Shown here in pieces: positions 45,685-54,373 of a stretch of 64,000 bases of DNA (position 1 is its first letter; each line of letters opens with the position of its first letter). Under the pieces are notes generated by a model. The model did not search any database and was not told the origin of the DNA. It was given only the letters and a program-made list of their open reading frames with translations. The DNA comes from CAWIOX01 sp963837775 (GTDB taxonomy: Bacteria; Pseudomonadota; Gammaproteobacteria; Burkholderiales; Burkholderiaceae_D): assembly GCA_963837775.1 (NCBI GenBank), contig CAWIOX010000035.1:62001-126000 (forward strand), given 5' to 3'. Position numbers and translations under genes: made by a program.

Positions 45685-45768
45685 TAATACTCGGTACAGT
45701 ATAAAAATCAGCACAATGAAATCATGCGGGGAATGACTGTTTTTAGGATATACCCCCCCTATTTCATC
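45685..45768 (-). repeat. Dispersed intergenic element, copy D
   Basis: ATAC-TCGGTACA-GTAT (45687-45702) opens the copy on the plus strand and GATATACCCCCCC ends it; the middle holds ATCATGCGGGGAATGAC. It lies between the exbD stop and lpxK, in the sense of both. Confidence 0.65.
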
Positions 45769-45786
45769 AGAGCCGCAGAACTCCGC

Positions 45787-46221
45787 TCACTTCTTGCCAC
45801 TGACCTGTGCGGTGAAAGTCACTTTCTCGTAACCGGCAAGACGCGCCGCCTCCAGTACATTGATCACCGTCTGATGGGCCGCCGCCGCATCCGCATTGAT
45901 GATCACGACCGGCTCCAGTTTCGACTCGCCTTTGGCATTCACCGCGTTTTTCAAATCCTCCGCCAGTCCTGCCACGTCATGGAAGGATATGGTGCTGTTA
46001 TTGACCGCATAGCGGCCTTCGGCGCTGATGCCGACGTTGATTTCAAATGGACGTTCCTGCATCTTCTCGGCGTCCGCCGTCGGCAGCGTTATCTGCAACG
46101 CAGTGAATTTGCTGTAACTGGTTGTCACCATCAGAAAAATCAAAATCACCAGCAACACATCGATGAACGGTATCAGGTTAATTTCCGGCTCTTCCCGGCC
46201 GCGCCGTTTGCTAAAGTTCAT
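45787..46221 (-). CDS. exbD: ExbD/TolR-family biopolymer transport protein
   Basis: A 144-residue protein: cytoplasmic start MNFSKRRGREEPEINLIPFID, one membrane segment (VLLVILIFLMVTTS) with the conserved Asp at its entry, and a periplasmic domain. Forms with ExbB a proton-driven motor for TonB. 15 bp after exbB. Confidence 0.92.
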   Translation of the reverse strand: MNFSKRRGREEPEINLIPFIDVLLVILIFLMVTTSYSKFTALQITLPTADAEKMQERPFEINVGISAEGRYAVNNSTISFHDVAGLAEDLKNAVNAKGESKLEPVVIINADAAAAHQTVINVLEAARLAGYEKVTFTAQVSGKK

Positions 46222-46236
46222 ACGGGGCCTTTCCGA

Positions 46237-46845
46237 TCAGGACTTGCGTGCGCCATGCACGACATCGACGAATTTCACCGCTTTTTGCTCCATCTCGACG
46301 ATGAAACTATCTACCAATGCGCGGAAATGCCGATAAAAAACCAGCGTCGGCATCGCGATCATCAAACCAAAGCCGGTGTTGTACAGCGCTACAGAAATAC
46401 CATGCGCGAGTTGCGCCGGATTGGCGCCGGTTGCATTCTGTGCACCAAAAATCTCGATCATGCCGACCACGGTGCCAAACAAGCCCATCAACGGCGCCAG
46501 CGAAGCGATCGTACCCAGTGTCGTCAGAAAACGCTCCAACTCATGCGCGGTACCGCGTCCAGCTTCCTCTATCGATTCCTTCATGATGTCACGCGGCACA
46601 TCGACATTACGTAGACCGGATGCCAATACGCGCCCGAGCGGAGAATTCTGCTCAAGCTTATCAATCACGTCGGCGTTGACTTTACCGTTGCGATACACCT
46701 GGATCACTTCCTCCAGCAATTTCGGCGGCAGAATTCGGCCCCGGCGTAAATAGATGATGCGTTCGATAATCAATGCCAGCGCTATAACGGAGGCGATGAG
46801 TAACAGCCAAATCGGCCAACCGGCAGCTTGAATGATGGCGAACAA
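46237..46845 (-). CDS. exbB: ExbB/TolQ/MotA-family proton channel protein
   Basis: A protein of about 202 residues with an N-terminal membrane helix and two more (GTIASLAPLMGLFGTVVGMIEIF and VALYNTGFGLMIAMPTLVFYRHF), the MotA/TolQ/ExbB signature. The start is TTG at 46845, with AAGGAG six bases upstream; the longer in-frame extension has no such site. Together with exbD and lpxK it forms a TonB-energy and lipid A group. Confidence 0.9.
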   Translation of the reverse strand: MFAIIQAAGWPIWLLLIASVIALALIIERIIYLRRGRILPPKLLEEVIQVYRNGKVNADVIDKLEQNSPLGRVLASGLRNVDVPRDIMKESIEEAGRGTAHELERFLTTLGTIASLAPLMGLFGTVVGMIEIFGAQNATGANPAQLAHGISVALYNTGFGLMIAMPTLVFYRHFRALVDSFIVEMEQKAVKFVDVVHGARKS

Positions 46846-46950
46846 AACAGACTCCTTGATTAGTTGAATAAACTTGAAGCCGCAATGTAACGTGTTGGGC
46901 ACATGTCGGCAAGCATCAATACATATGCGCAATAAAGGTGACTCAAAAAG

Positions 46951-47640
46951 TTCTGCACAATATTTGTGGATAACTTTGTGTGCAACCGTAATGAGTTCTG
47001 CTAAGCATTTGATTTATATGAAATAATTTCATTGCATAAAAAAAAGGCTGGGACTGTTTTTGCGGCAATTCCGCTACAAAACATTTCTTGCAATGGGAAA
47101 AATACATATTTTTCTTCAAAGCATGTAAATACAAAATCACCACATGATGGTTCTGCACACTTTTTGTGGATAACATTGTGAGTAAGCGCTTGAAATGATA
47201 TTAAACATATGATTTATAAGGAATAAATACCCTGCACAAAAAAAAGGCTGATGTATGAAACACAAAAAATACAGTACTCACATATTAAGCATGTACAAAA
47301 ATTACCATCAAGCATGGCTTAGTCACTTGACAGCATCAATTGGCTGTCTTGCGGATAAATGAAGTTCTGCACATATTTTGTGGATAACTTTGTGAGCAAT
47401 CCCATGAATTAATCGCAAGCTGTTGATTTCATACAAAATTAATTCAATGCGTAAAATAACAGCACCTCAGGATATCTCTCCATGTTTCAGCCGAATTGTC
47501 CTTTTCAGGGTATAAAAAATGACGGATCACATTCAATAAAAAAACTAAATATAGTTTTACACAAACTTTGTGGATAACTTTGTGAGTAACCTTAACAATC
47601 CGCAGTAAAGTGCTTGATACATAAGGGTTTTTTATTAGTG
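46951..47640 (+). repeat. Tandem array of four DnaA-box units
   Basis: Four units begin at 46951, 47151, 47365 and 47555 (spacings about 200, 214 and 190 bp). Each carries a core of about 35 bp: TTCTGCACA (TTTTACACA in unit 4), 5 bp, TGTGGATAA, then CTTTGTGAGYAA. TGTGGATAA at 46965, 47165, 47379 and 47569 is the exact complement of the perfect DnaA box TTATCCACA. The first 9-mer is an inverted partner box with at most one mismatch. The rest of each unit diverges but shares AAAAAAAAGGCTG in units 1 and 2. AT-rich, no gene seen from 46846 to 47772. Confidence 0.8.
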
Positions 47641-47772
47641 CCCGCAAATGGAGCAAAGTATTTTTCATCTAATAATCAATCACTTAACAAAAAAACTTGT
47701 CTTTATCCAGCGTTTATGATTGCAACTGTCCCATTTCTCCAAACTGTGGACAGATCTCTTTTGAAAGACCGC

Positions 47773-49135
47773 ATGAACTCTAGCGATCGCTTAGAAAACA
47801 CCCATAACAAGCCGTCTGTACTGACTGTTTCTGCTTTAAACCAAGCCGTGGCACGAATGCTTGAACGAAATTTTCCATTAATATGGGTTTCTGGGGAAAT
47901 ATCGAATCTCACCCGGGCTGCATCGGGTCACTGGTACTTCACACTGAAAGATGACGCTGCCCAGGTACGTGCCGTGATGTTCCGTGGCCGTGCTCAGTAT
48001 GCAGACTTCACACCGAAGGAAGGCGACAAGGTAGAAGTCCGGACTTTGGTAACACTGTATGCCGCCCGGGGTGACTATCAATTGAATGTCGAGTTTATCC
48101 GCAAGGCAGGTGTCGGCAATCTTTATGAAGCCTTCTTACAATTGAAGGGGAAGCTGGAGGCAGAGGGTCTGTTTGACAACCTGCGTAAACGACCATTGCC
48201 GCTGTTTGTCAGAACCATCGGTATCGTGACCAGCCTGCAAGCAGCCGCTTTGCGCGACATCCTGAGCACGTTATTGCGCCGTGCCCCGCATATCAATGTC
48301 ATTCTCTACCCAACTCCGGTACAGGGCGAGGGTGCAGGTGAGAAGATTGCACAAGCAATCAGGACCGCTGCGCAACGATCAGAATGTGACATCTTGCTGG
48401 TCTGTCGTGGTGGTGGCAGCATTGAAGACTTATGGTCATTCAATGAGGAAGTTGTAGCGCGCGCCATCGTCGCCGCACCGATGCCGGTAATTGCCGGCGT
48501 TGGACATGAAACCGATTTTACGATAGCGGACTTCGCCGCGGATCTGCGAGCGCCAACTCCGACTGCCGCAGCTGAACTTGCTGCAAGGCCACGCACAGAC
48601 TGGCTTACAACGCTGAAAACGCATGCTGAAGACCTGAATCGTGCGATGCACAGGCAACTGATCAAATACGACGCAAAAGCTGGACTGGCTGTCGCGCAGC
48701 CTGCTGAGTCCCGCTGCTAACATTACCCGGGAGCGACTGAAACTGCATTCAGTTGCAACACGGATGCGGCATGCAGCATGCACGCCCCTTAACGCAAAAC
48801 AATTTGCTCTGGCGCATCTGAAAAACAGACTGACTGCTAATCAACCGGACACAGCGCCACAACGCAGCAAACTCTGCGAAACCAAGCGTCGCCTGGCAAT
48901 GGGCATGAGCGTTTATGCAGCACAACGCCAGCAAACGCTGAGTGCGCTCAGATTACAACTAGAGCTACTCAATCCGCAACGTACTCTTGAGCGTGGCTAT
49001 GCCATCATCACTGATGCAAAAGGACGTATCGCCCGCTCGCCTGAAGACCTGCACCCGCGTGAAATATTTACCGTAAAACTGGCCGATGGCTCTGCACAGG
49101 TCGGCATCGCGAGCGTGCAAACTATGCTGGAATAA
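47773..49135 (+). pseudogene. xseA: Exonuclease VII large subunit (XseA), frameshifted
   Basis: From 47773 the first frame gives the OB-fold (LIWVSGEISNLTRAASGHWYF) and the catalytic core (CRGGGSIEDLWSFNEE, GVGHETDFTIADFAADLRAPTPTAAAE). Near 48685 it leaves the family and stops at 48720. A +1 frame continues the family from about DWLSRSLLSPAANITRERL through to NPQRTLERGYAIITD and the stop at 49135. One base shift around the AAAA at 48675-48680 would restore an XseA of about 450 residues. Either the gene is broken or the sequence has an error. Confidence 0.85.
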
Positions 49136-49237
49136 CGCTTACCATTCCCATGCACTGCAAGCTATTCGCATCCGACATACAATTAAGGGTCTTTCGTAAA
49201 ATAGACTTTATTTCACAAACAATAGAAAGGTCACACC

Positions 49238-49819
49238 ATGGAACATACACTCCCGGCATTGCCATACGCATTAGACGCATTACAGCCCCATATTTCCAAA
49301 GAAACACTTGAATACCATTATGGCAAGCATCATCAAACCTATGTGACCAACCTCAACAACCTGATCAAAGGCACTGAATTCGAAAACGCCACGCTAGAGG
49401 AAATCGTCAAGAAATCCAGCGCCGGCGTATTCAACAATGCAGCGCAAGTCTGGAATCACACTTTTTACTGGAATTGCCTGACACCAAATGGTGGCGGCGC
49501 TCCGAGCGGTGCTTTGGCGGATGCCATTAACGCAAAATGGGGTTCATTCGATAAATTCAAGGAAGAATTCACCAAATCCTGCCTGGGCAACTTCGGTTCC
49601 GGCTGGACCTGGCTTGCCAAGAAGGCAGACGGCTCTGTTGACATCGTCAATACTTCAAATGCAGCAACTCCATTGACTGGTGCGGACACACCATTGATGA
49701 CCTGCGACATCTGGGAACATGCGTACTACATTGACTACCGCAATGCGCGCGCCAAATATGTTGAAGCATTCTGGAATCTGGCTAACTGGGACTTTGTTGC
49801 CAAAAATTTTGCAAAATAA
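49238..49819 (+). CDS. sodB: Superoxide dismutase [Fe] (SodB)
   Basis: A 193-residue iron-type enzyme: first ligand His in HYGKHHQTYVTNLN, NHTFYWNCL, then the metal-binding DIWEHAYYIDYRNARAKYVE. GGAAPSGALADAI and LGNFGSGWTWL fit the Fe class. It has AAAGGT before the ATG, a 115-bp gap after xseA, and a clear terminator. Confidence 0.96.
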   Translation: MEHTLPALPYALDALQPHISKETLEYHYGKHHQTYVTNLNNLIKGTEFENATLEEIVKKSSAGVFNNAAQVWNHTFYWNCLTPNGGGAPSGALADAINAKWGSFDKFKEEFTKSCLGNFGSGWTWLAKKADGSVDIVNTSNAATPLTGADTPLMTCDIWEHAYYIDYRNARAKYVEAFWNLANWDFVAKNFAK

Positions 49820-49877
49820 TAAAGTCTGTATTGCAAGACAATATTATTTTGAACTGCCAAGCTTGATTTAAGCGACT

Positions 49878-49911
49878 AAGCCCTTGCTTTTACCAGCAAG
49901 GGCTTTTTTCT
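49878..49911 (+). terminator. Terminator of sodB
   Basis: AAGCCCTTGC (49878-49887) and GCAAGGGCTT (49896-49905) with an 8-base loop, followed by T6. Confidence 0.92.
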
Positions 49912-50144
49912 TACCAGTCCGCTTGAAGTACATGAACTAGGCACCTCATCAGTAAGCATCTGGTAGTCCCATCCATGAATGCCTGAAGGTCACCTCGAAT
50001 AACCCCACTTTTCAACAATTTGGGGTGGTGACAATCTCATCCGGTTTGGCAGGGGCTCAATTTCTGTCGAAAGCAGCAAGTTGAACGCAAATTTCGGTGA
50101 CGTTGCCGATGGCAAATAGCCATCGGCCGGCCTTTTCGCCATTT

Positions 50145-50330
50145 TTAACTTGCAGCCCGGCTTTGCTCTTTCAAAAACACCATGCGCCTCAAGTTATAGC
50201 TGGCTGCCTTCAAATTCAGGGCAAACATGGTACGCACACAATGCCCATGCAGCGCACCAGAGGTGGCTCCGTTCGTTAAGACAGAGTTTTTGATTTTTAA
50301 GTGGAAACTCCGCAGCGTAGGGTTATCCAC
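50145..50330 (-). pseudogene. Transposase C-terminal fragment (degraded)
   Basis: The 61-codon frame contains HCVRTMFALNLKAASYNLRRM, resembling the C-terminal end of IS1182/IS5-like DDE transposases (pattern VRTEMAL...AYNLKRM). No catalytic part is present. It lies at the left edge of the transposon nest; 49920-50144 shows only a GCCGATGGC/GCCATCGGC hairpin and nothing coding. Confidence 0.4.
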
Positions 50331-50394
50331 GGGCGAGTGTGCTGCTTCTCAATCAAGCACGAGCGCACGCGCCGGTGGGTAACCCGGTTCAGCA

Positions 50395-51220
50395 TCAAGC
50401 GGCTGGCACTTGAGGTTGTGTTTTGAAGTAGACCATGTCCGGCGTTTGACGGTCAAGCGACGAGTGCGGGCGCCGGCTGTTGAAGAACTCAAGATAGCCG
50501 CCAAGCTTGGCTCGCGCCTCGGCGACCGTCTCATAGGCATGCAGGTAGACGTGCTCATATTTCACGCTTTTCCAGAGTCTTTCGACAAATACGTTATCGA
50601 CCCAACGACCCTTGCCGTCCATGCTTATCTTGATACTCTTGTCCTTCAGAACCTGGGTGAAATCGTTGCTGGTGAATTGACCCCCCTAGTCGCTATTGAA
50701 TGTCTCCGGCACACCGTATTTCTCGATTGCCTCGGTAAGCGCTTCGACGCAGAAGTCCGTCGTCATGCTGATTGACACCGGTGCGCAAGCACCTTGCGCG
50801 TGGCCCAGTCCACGATGGCGACCAGGTAGACAAATCCGCGCCGCATCGGAATATAGGTCAAATCCGTGGCCCAGAGCTGATTGGGCCGATCAATGACTAT
50901 ATCGCGCAGCAGGTAGGGATAGATCCGATTCTCCGGGTGCGGCTTGCTGGTGTTGCGCTTGCGGTAGATGGCTTCGATTCCCCTCTTTGCCATCAGCGTG
51001 CCAACATGCCGGCGGCCCACCTCAATGCCTTCCAGGCCGAGCATGTCGCGCAGCATCCGGGCGCCGGCGAATGGTACTTGAGATGCAGCTCATCCCTGCG
51101 GCGCATCAGCGCCAGATCCGACTGTGGCACTGCTTGCGGCAGGTAATAGACGTTCGAGCGCGACAGGTCCAGCAATTCGGCCTGACGCGTCACCGACAGT
51201 GCGAGTGATTTGTCGATCAT
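50395..51220 (-). pseudogene. IS3-family OrfB transposase, broken
   Basis: Read in order on the minus strand, pieces of one integrase-core transposase appear in different frames: the HTH-like start MIDKSLALSVTRQAELLDLS, then RRHVGTLMAKRGIEAIYRK and WATDLTYIPMRRGFVYL (first Asp), then FNSD followed by a stop and GGQF (second Asp), then VDNVFVERLWKSVKYE (Glu) and FFNSRRPHSSLD. Two frameshifts and one stop make it inactive. Confidence 0.85.
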
Positions 51221-51525
51221 TTTTTTGCGCTCGCACCGTCCATGCGACCGAGCGCGACTGCCAAAAAATCAATCTCCATCGCCTGTTGGCCAATCTTGGC
51301 ATGCAGCGATCCGACGTCCGGCCCGCCAGCGGCTTCCTTCCTTTCCGCCGCTGTGGCAAAAATCTCGGTGGATCGGCTGATCAATTCCGATTTCCATTGT
51401 GTGATCTGGTTCACATGCACGTCATACTGCGTGCTCAGCTCGGCCAGCGTCTTCTCGCCCTTGATTGCCACCAAGGCAACTTTCGCCTTGAATACCGCAG
51501 TGTGATTTCTTCTGGTACGTTTCAT
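51217..51525 (-). CDS. IS3-family OrfA
   Basis: A 102-residue helix-turn-helix protein: RRNHTAVFKAKVALVAIKGEKTLAELSTQYDVHVNQITQWK, then a leucine-zipper-like tail. It overlaps the broken OrfB by 4 bp. Without OrfB it cannot transpose, so it is a relic of the same element. Confidence 0.8.
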   Translation of the reverse strand: MKRTRRNHTAVFKAKVALVAIKGEKTLAELSTQYDVHVNQITQWKSELISRSTEIFATAAERKEAAGGPDVGSLHAKIGQQAMEIDFLAVALGRMDGASAKK

Positions 51526-51636
51526 TTCTGCTCCCAATGCGCGTATTGCGCTCTCTCATTTGAGCAGAATTTTGCAGTGGTCTAATTTGCCCGGACACCT
51601 CAATAGGTGGAAAATCCACCACCTGAGGAGCACTAC

Positions 51637-51933
51637 ATGGCAAAGCAGCGCAAGAAATTCGACACCAGCCTGAAGCTGGAAGTCGTTCGCATGATCAAAG
51701 AACAGGGGCTGAGCGTCCAGAACGTCAGCGAAAGTATGAACATCGGTCCGACAGCAATTCGGCGCTGGGTGACGCAGTATGGCGCAGAGCAGAACGGCCA
51801 GCCCGGGATTGGCAAGCCACTCACCGTCGAGCAGCAACGCATCCGACAATTGGAGATCGAGAATCGCCAACTTCGCCAGGATGTCGATATCCTAAAAAAG
51901 GCATCGGCCTTCTTTGCCCGAGAACTGAAATGA
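51637..51933 (+). CDS. IS3-family OrfA of the interrupted element
   Basis: A 98-residue protein with a helix-turn-helix (KLEVVRMIKEQGLSVQNVSESMNIGPTAIRRWV) and a coiled tail (QQRIRQLEIENRQLRQDVDILKKA). Its stop overlaps the OrfB start by ATGA, the normal site for programmed frameshifting to OrfAB. Confidence 0.88.
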   Translation: MAKQRKKFDTSLKLEVVRMIKEQGLSVQNVSESMNIGPTAIRRWVTQYGAEQNGQPGIGKPLTVEQQRIRQLEIENRQLRQDVDILKKASAFFARELK

Positions 51934-52029
51934 GTTATCAACTCGTTCGTCAACTGCAAGAGGAGGGTAAGCGACGCGCGAAGGACGTCTTGACATCGAA
52001 TCATTGCGATAGCAACCGGGCCTGATCGG

Positions 52030-53583
52030 TCAAGGACCGGCGGAGCCGAGCTGGTCGAGCACGTTCCATGGAAGCAACTCGTTGATCCGGTTGATCGGAT
52101 GGTCAGCGATGTACGTGAGCACATGGCGCAGATACGCTTGCGGATCCATACCGTTGAGTTTGGCCGTTCCGATCAGTGCATACATCGCGGCGGCCCGTTC
52201 ACCGCCGCTGTCGGCTCCCATGAACAGGAAATTCTTTCGTCCCAATGCAACCGACCGTAACGCGCGTTCAGCAGCATTGTTGTCGATCTCGGCAATGCCG
52301 TGATCACAGTAAAGCAGAAGCGCTTGCCACTGGTTCAGCGCATAGTTGATCGCCTTGGTGGTGTTGGATTTCACCGAAAGTGTCGGCAAGCGAGCACGCA
52401 GCCACGCTTCGAAATCTACCAGTAGCGGCAGCGCCTGCTCCTGCCGAATCTGACGACGCAGATCCGGCGGCTTGCCGCGTACCTGATCTTCGATTCCATA
52501 TAGTTCGCCGATTCTTCGCAGGGCCTCAGTCGTGAATGCCGTTGGATGCACGACATGCAGATCGTGGAATTTGCGCCGGGTGTGCGCCCAACATGCCGCT
52601 TCCTGGACCCGGCCGGTTTCATAAATCGCATTGAAGCCGGCGTAGGCATCGGCCTGCAGAATGCCGTGAAATCCGGCGAGGTGGGTTTGCGGATGGATGC
52701 CCTTGCGGTCCGGCGTGTAGGCAAACCAGACGGCCGGTGCGACCGTCGATGCCGCGTTGCGATCATCGCGCACATAGGTCCAGAGCCGACCGGTCTTGGT
52801 CTGGCCGTTGCCTGCGGCGAGTACCGGCACGGTCGTGTCGTCGGCATGCAGTTTCGATCCGGCCATCACATGGCGGCGCAGTGCATCGACCAGCGGGGCC
52901 ATCAGGCTACTTGCGGCGCCCACCCAACGGCCCATGCTGGAGCGGTCGATCTCGACGCCTTGCCGCGCATAGATCACCGACTGCCGATACAGCGGTTGAT
53001 GATCGGCGAATTTCGCGACCAAGATATGGGCCAGCAAACCGGGGCCGGCCACGCCGCGCAGGATCGGGCGGCTTGGTGCCGGCACTTGCACGATGCGGTC
53101 ACAGCACGCACACGCTTTTTTACGCCGGATGTGGCGAATTACCTTGAACGCCGTGTTGACGATTTCGAGCTGCTCGGAAACGTCTTCGCCGAGCGGTTTG
53201 AGATTGCCGCCACAGTCGGGGCAGGCTTGATCGGCGGGTTCAAGAATGCGATCTTCGCGCGGCAGTTCGGGCGGCAAGGGCTGCCGGGTCGGCGGCGTGC
53301 GCTGCGTCGCTGGCACGACCGCTGGCGGCTGCGCATCGATCACGCCTTCTTCAGCCAGCAGATCTTCCAGTCGGCATTCCAGCCTCTCGATCTGCCGATC
53401 GATCTTCTCGGATTTGCGACCGAACTGCATGCGCTGCAATTTGGCGATCAGCAGTTTGAGTTGTTCGACTTCCAGTGCCCGTGACGCCAGGGCCAGCGTC
53501 ATCTGCTCCATCGACGCCTGCTGCGCCAGCACCATCGCCTTGAGGGCATCGATGTCGTCAGGGAGTGGCGAAGGAAGTGGCAT
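52030..53583 (-). CDS. tnpC: IS66 transposase TnpC
   Basis: A 517-residue DDE transposase: N-terminal leucine zipper (EQLKLLIAKLQRMQFGRKSEKID), zinc-finger-like CPDCGGNLKPLG and CACCDR, catalytic LHADDTTVPVLAAGNGQTKTGRLW (Asp), VQEAACWAHTRRKFHDL, and YCDHGIAEIDNNAAERALR (Glu). Complete length. Confidence 0.95.
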   Translation of the reverse strand: MPLPSPLPDDIDALKAMVLAQQASMEQMTLALASRALEVEQLKLLIAKLQRMQFGRKSEKIDRQIERLECRLEDLLAEEGVIDAQPPAVVPATQRTPPTRQPLPPELPREDRILEPADQACPDCGGNLKPLGEDVSEQLEIVNTAFKVIRHIRRKKACACCDRIVQVPAPSRPILRGVAGPGLLAHILVAKFADHQPLYRQSVIYARQGVEIDRSSMGRWVGAASSLMAPLVDALRRHVMAGSKLHADDTTVPVLAAGNGQTKTGRLWTYVRDDRNAASTVAPAVWFAYTPDRKGIHPQTHLAGFHGILQADAYAGFNAIYETGRVQEAACWAHTRRKFHDLHVVHPTAFTTEALRRIGELYGIEDQVRGKPPDLRRQIRQEQALPLLVDFEAWLRARLPTLSVKSNTTKAINYALNQWQALLLYCDHGIAEIDNNAAERALRSVALGRKNFLFMGADSGGERAAAMYALIGTAKLNGMDPQAYLRHVLTYIADHPINRINELLPWNVLDQLGSAGP

Positions 53584-53642
53584 GCGCGAAGTTTACGCAA
53601 GTTAGAAGAAGTTTACAACACCGATCTGGGCTGCCAGGTGCG

Positions 53643-53960
53643 TTACGGCTGCCGCCAGTCGATCCCTTCGAGCAACATCGACAGCTGTGCAGGTGTCAAA
53701 CACACCGAGCCGCTGGTGGCCTGCGGCCACACAAACCGGCCTTGTTCAAGGCGCTTGGCCAGCAGGCACAGGCCATCGCCGGTAGCCCACAACAACTTGA
53801 TGACGTCGCCACGGCGGCCGCGAAAGACGAAGACATGGCCATTGAACGGATCGGCCGCCAGCGCCGTTTCCACTTTGGCAGCGAGTCCCTGAAAGCCGCA
53901 GCGCATATCGGTGACGCCAGCGGCAATCCAGATGCGTGTCCCGGCGGGCAGGCCGATCAT
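53643..53960 (-). CDS. tnpB: IS66 accessory protein TnpB
   Basis: A 105-residue protein: MIGLPAGTRIWIAAGVTDMR, FRGRRGDVIKLLWATGDGLCL, and a C-terminal LTPAQLSMLLEGIDW. Needed with TnpA for IS66 transposition. ATGA overlap with tnpA. Confidence 0.93.
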   Translation of the reverse strand: MIGLPAGTRIWIAAGVTDMRCGFQGLAAKVETALAADPFNGHVFVFRGRRGDVIKLLWATGDGLCLLAKRLEQGRFVWPQATSGSVCLTPAQLSMLLEGIDWRQP

Positions 53961-54373
53961 GGATGGAGGTGGCGCAGCACCTGCTCCAGGGTTGCTGCAT
54001 CGACCGCACCTTCCAGACGCAGGATCGCAGCGCTCACTCTGATTTCGATGATCCCCGGCTTTGGTGTAGCCAGCTTTGGTACAGGGACGTCCACGCGAGG
54101 CGACGGCGCGTGCACCGGGCGTTGCGCCAATGCGTTTCCCGAACGCGCAATACTTACGGCCAGAAATTCCGGTTGGGGAAGTTCTGTAACGCCGCCGCCG
54201 GCAAGATGCGCACGCCGCCACTTGTGCAGCATGTTTGCATTGATGCCATTGTCCAGCGCGAGGCGGGCTACTGAAACGCCTGGCTCGCAGGCGGCGATCG
54301 CCAGCCGTTTCTTAAAATCGACGTTGTAATTGCGCCGACCCTTCCGGCTGCCTGTCTTTATGCTTGTGTTCAA
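53957..54373 (-). CDS. tnpA: IS66 accessory protein TnpA
   Basis: A protein of about 138 residues with a helix-turn-helix (LAIAACEPGVSVARLALDNG) and the link NANMLHKWRR. The start is uncertain: no ATG is well placed, and TTG codons at 54373 or 54418 are candidates. The TTGACA at the 54418 position looks more like a -35 box than a codon. Confidence 0.8.
   Translation of the reverse strand: MNTSIKTGSRKGRRNYNVDFKKRLAIAACEPGVSVARLALDNGINANMLHKWRRAHLAGGGVTELPQPEFLAVSIARSGNALAQRPVHAPSPRVDVPVPKLATPKPGIIEIRVSAAILRLEGAVDAATLEQVLRHLHP

Noticed and set aside
45724..46614. Plus-strand frame of 296 codons opposite exbD and exbB
   Set aside because: Both genes underneath carry clear family signatures on the other strand; the plus frame has no domain.
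46951..47640. CRISPR array
   Set aside because: The repeated core recurs at about 200 bp, not 60-70 bp, has drifting copies and carries DnaA boxes; no cas genes are present.
46951..47640. Chromosomal replication origin oriC
   Set aside because: DnaA boxes are present but dnaA, dnaN, gyrB, rpmH or parAB are not nearby, and no 13-mer AT cluster stands out; a DnaA-related locus is the more careful reading.
52546..53484. Plus-strand open frame of 312 codons across the IS66 transposase
   Set aside because: It is antisense to tnpC, has no family pattern, and its length follows from the high GC content and codon bias of the true gene.
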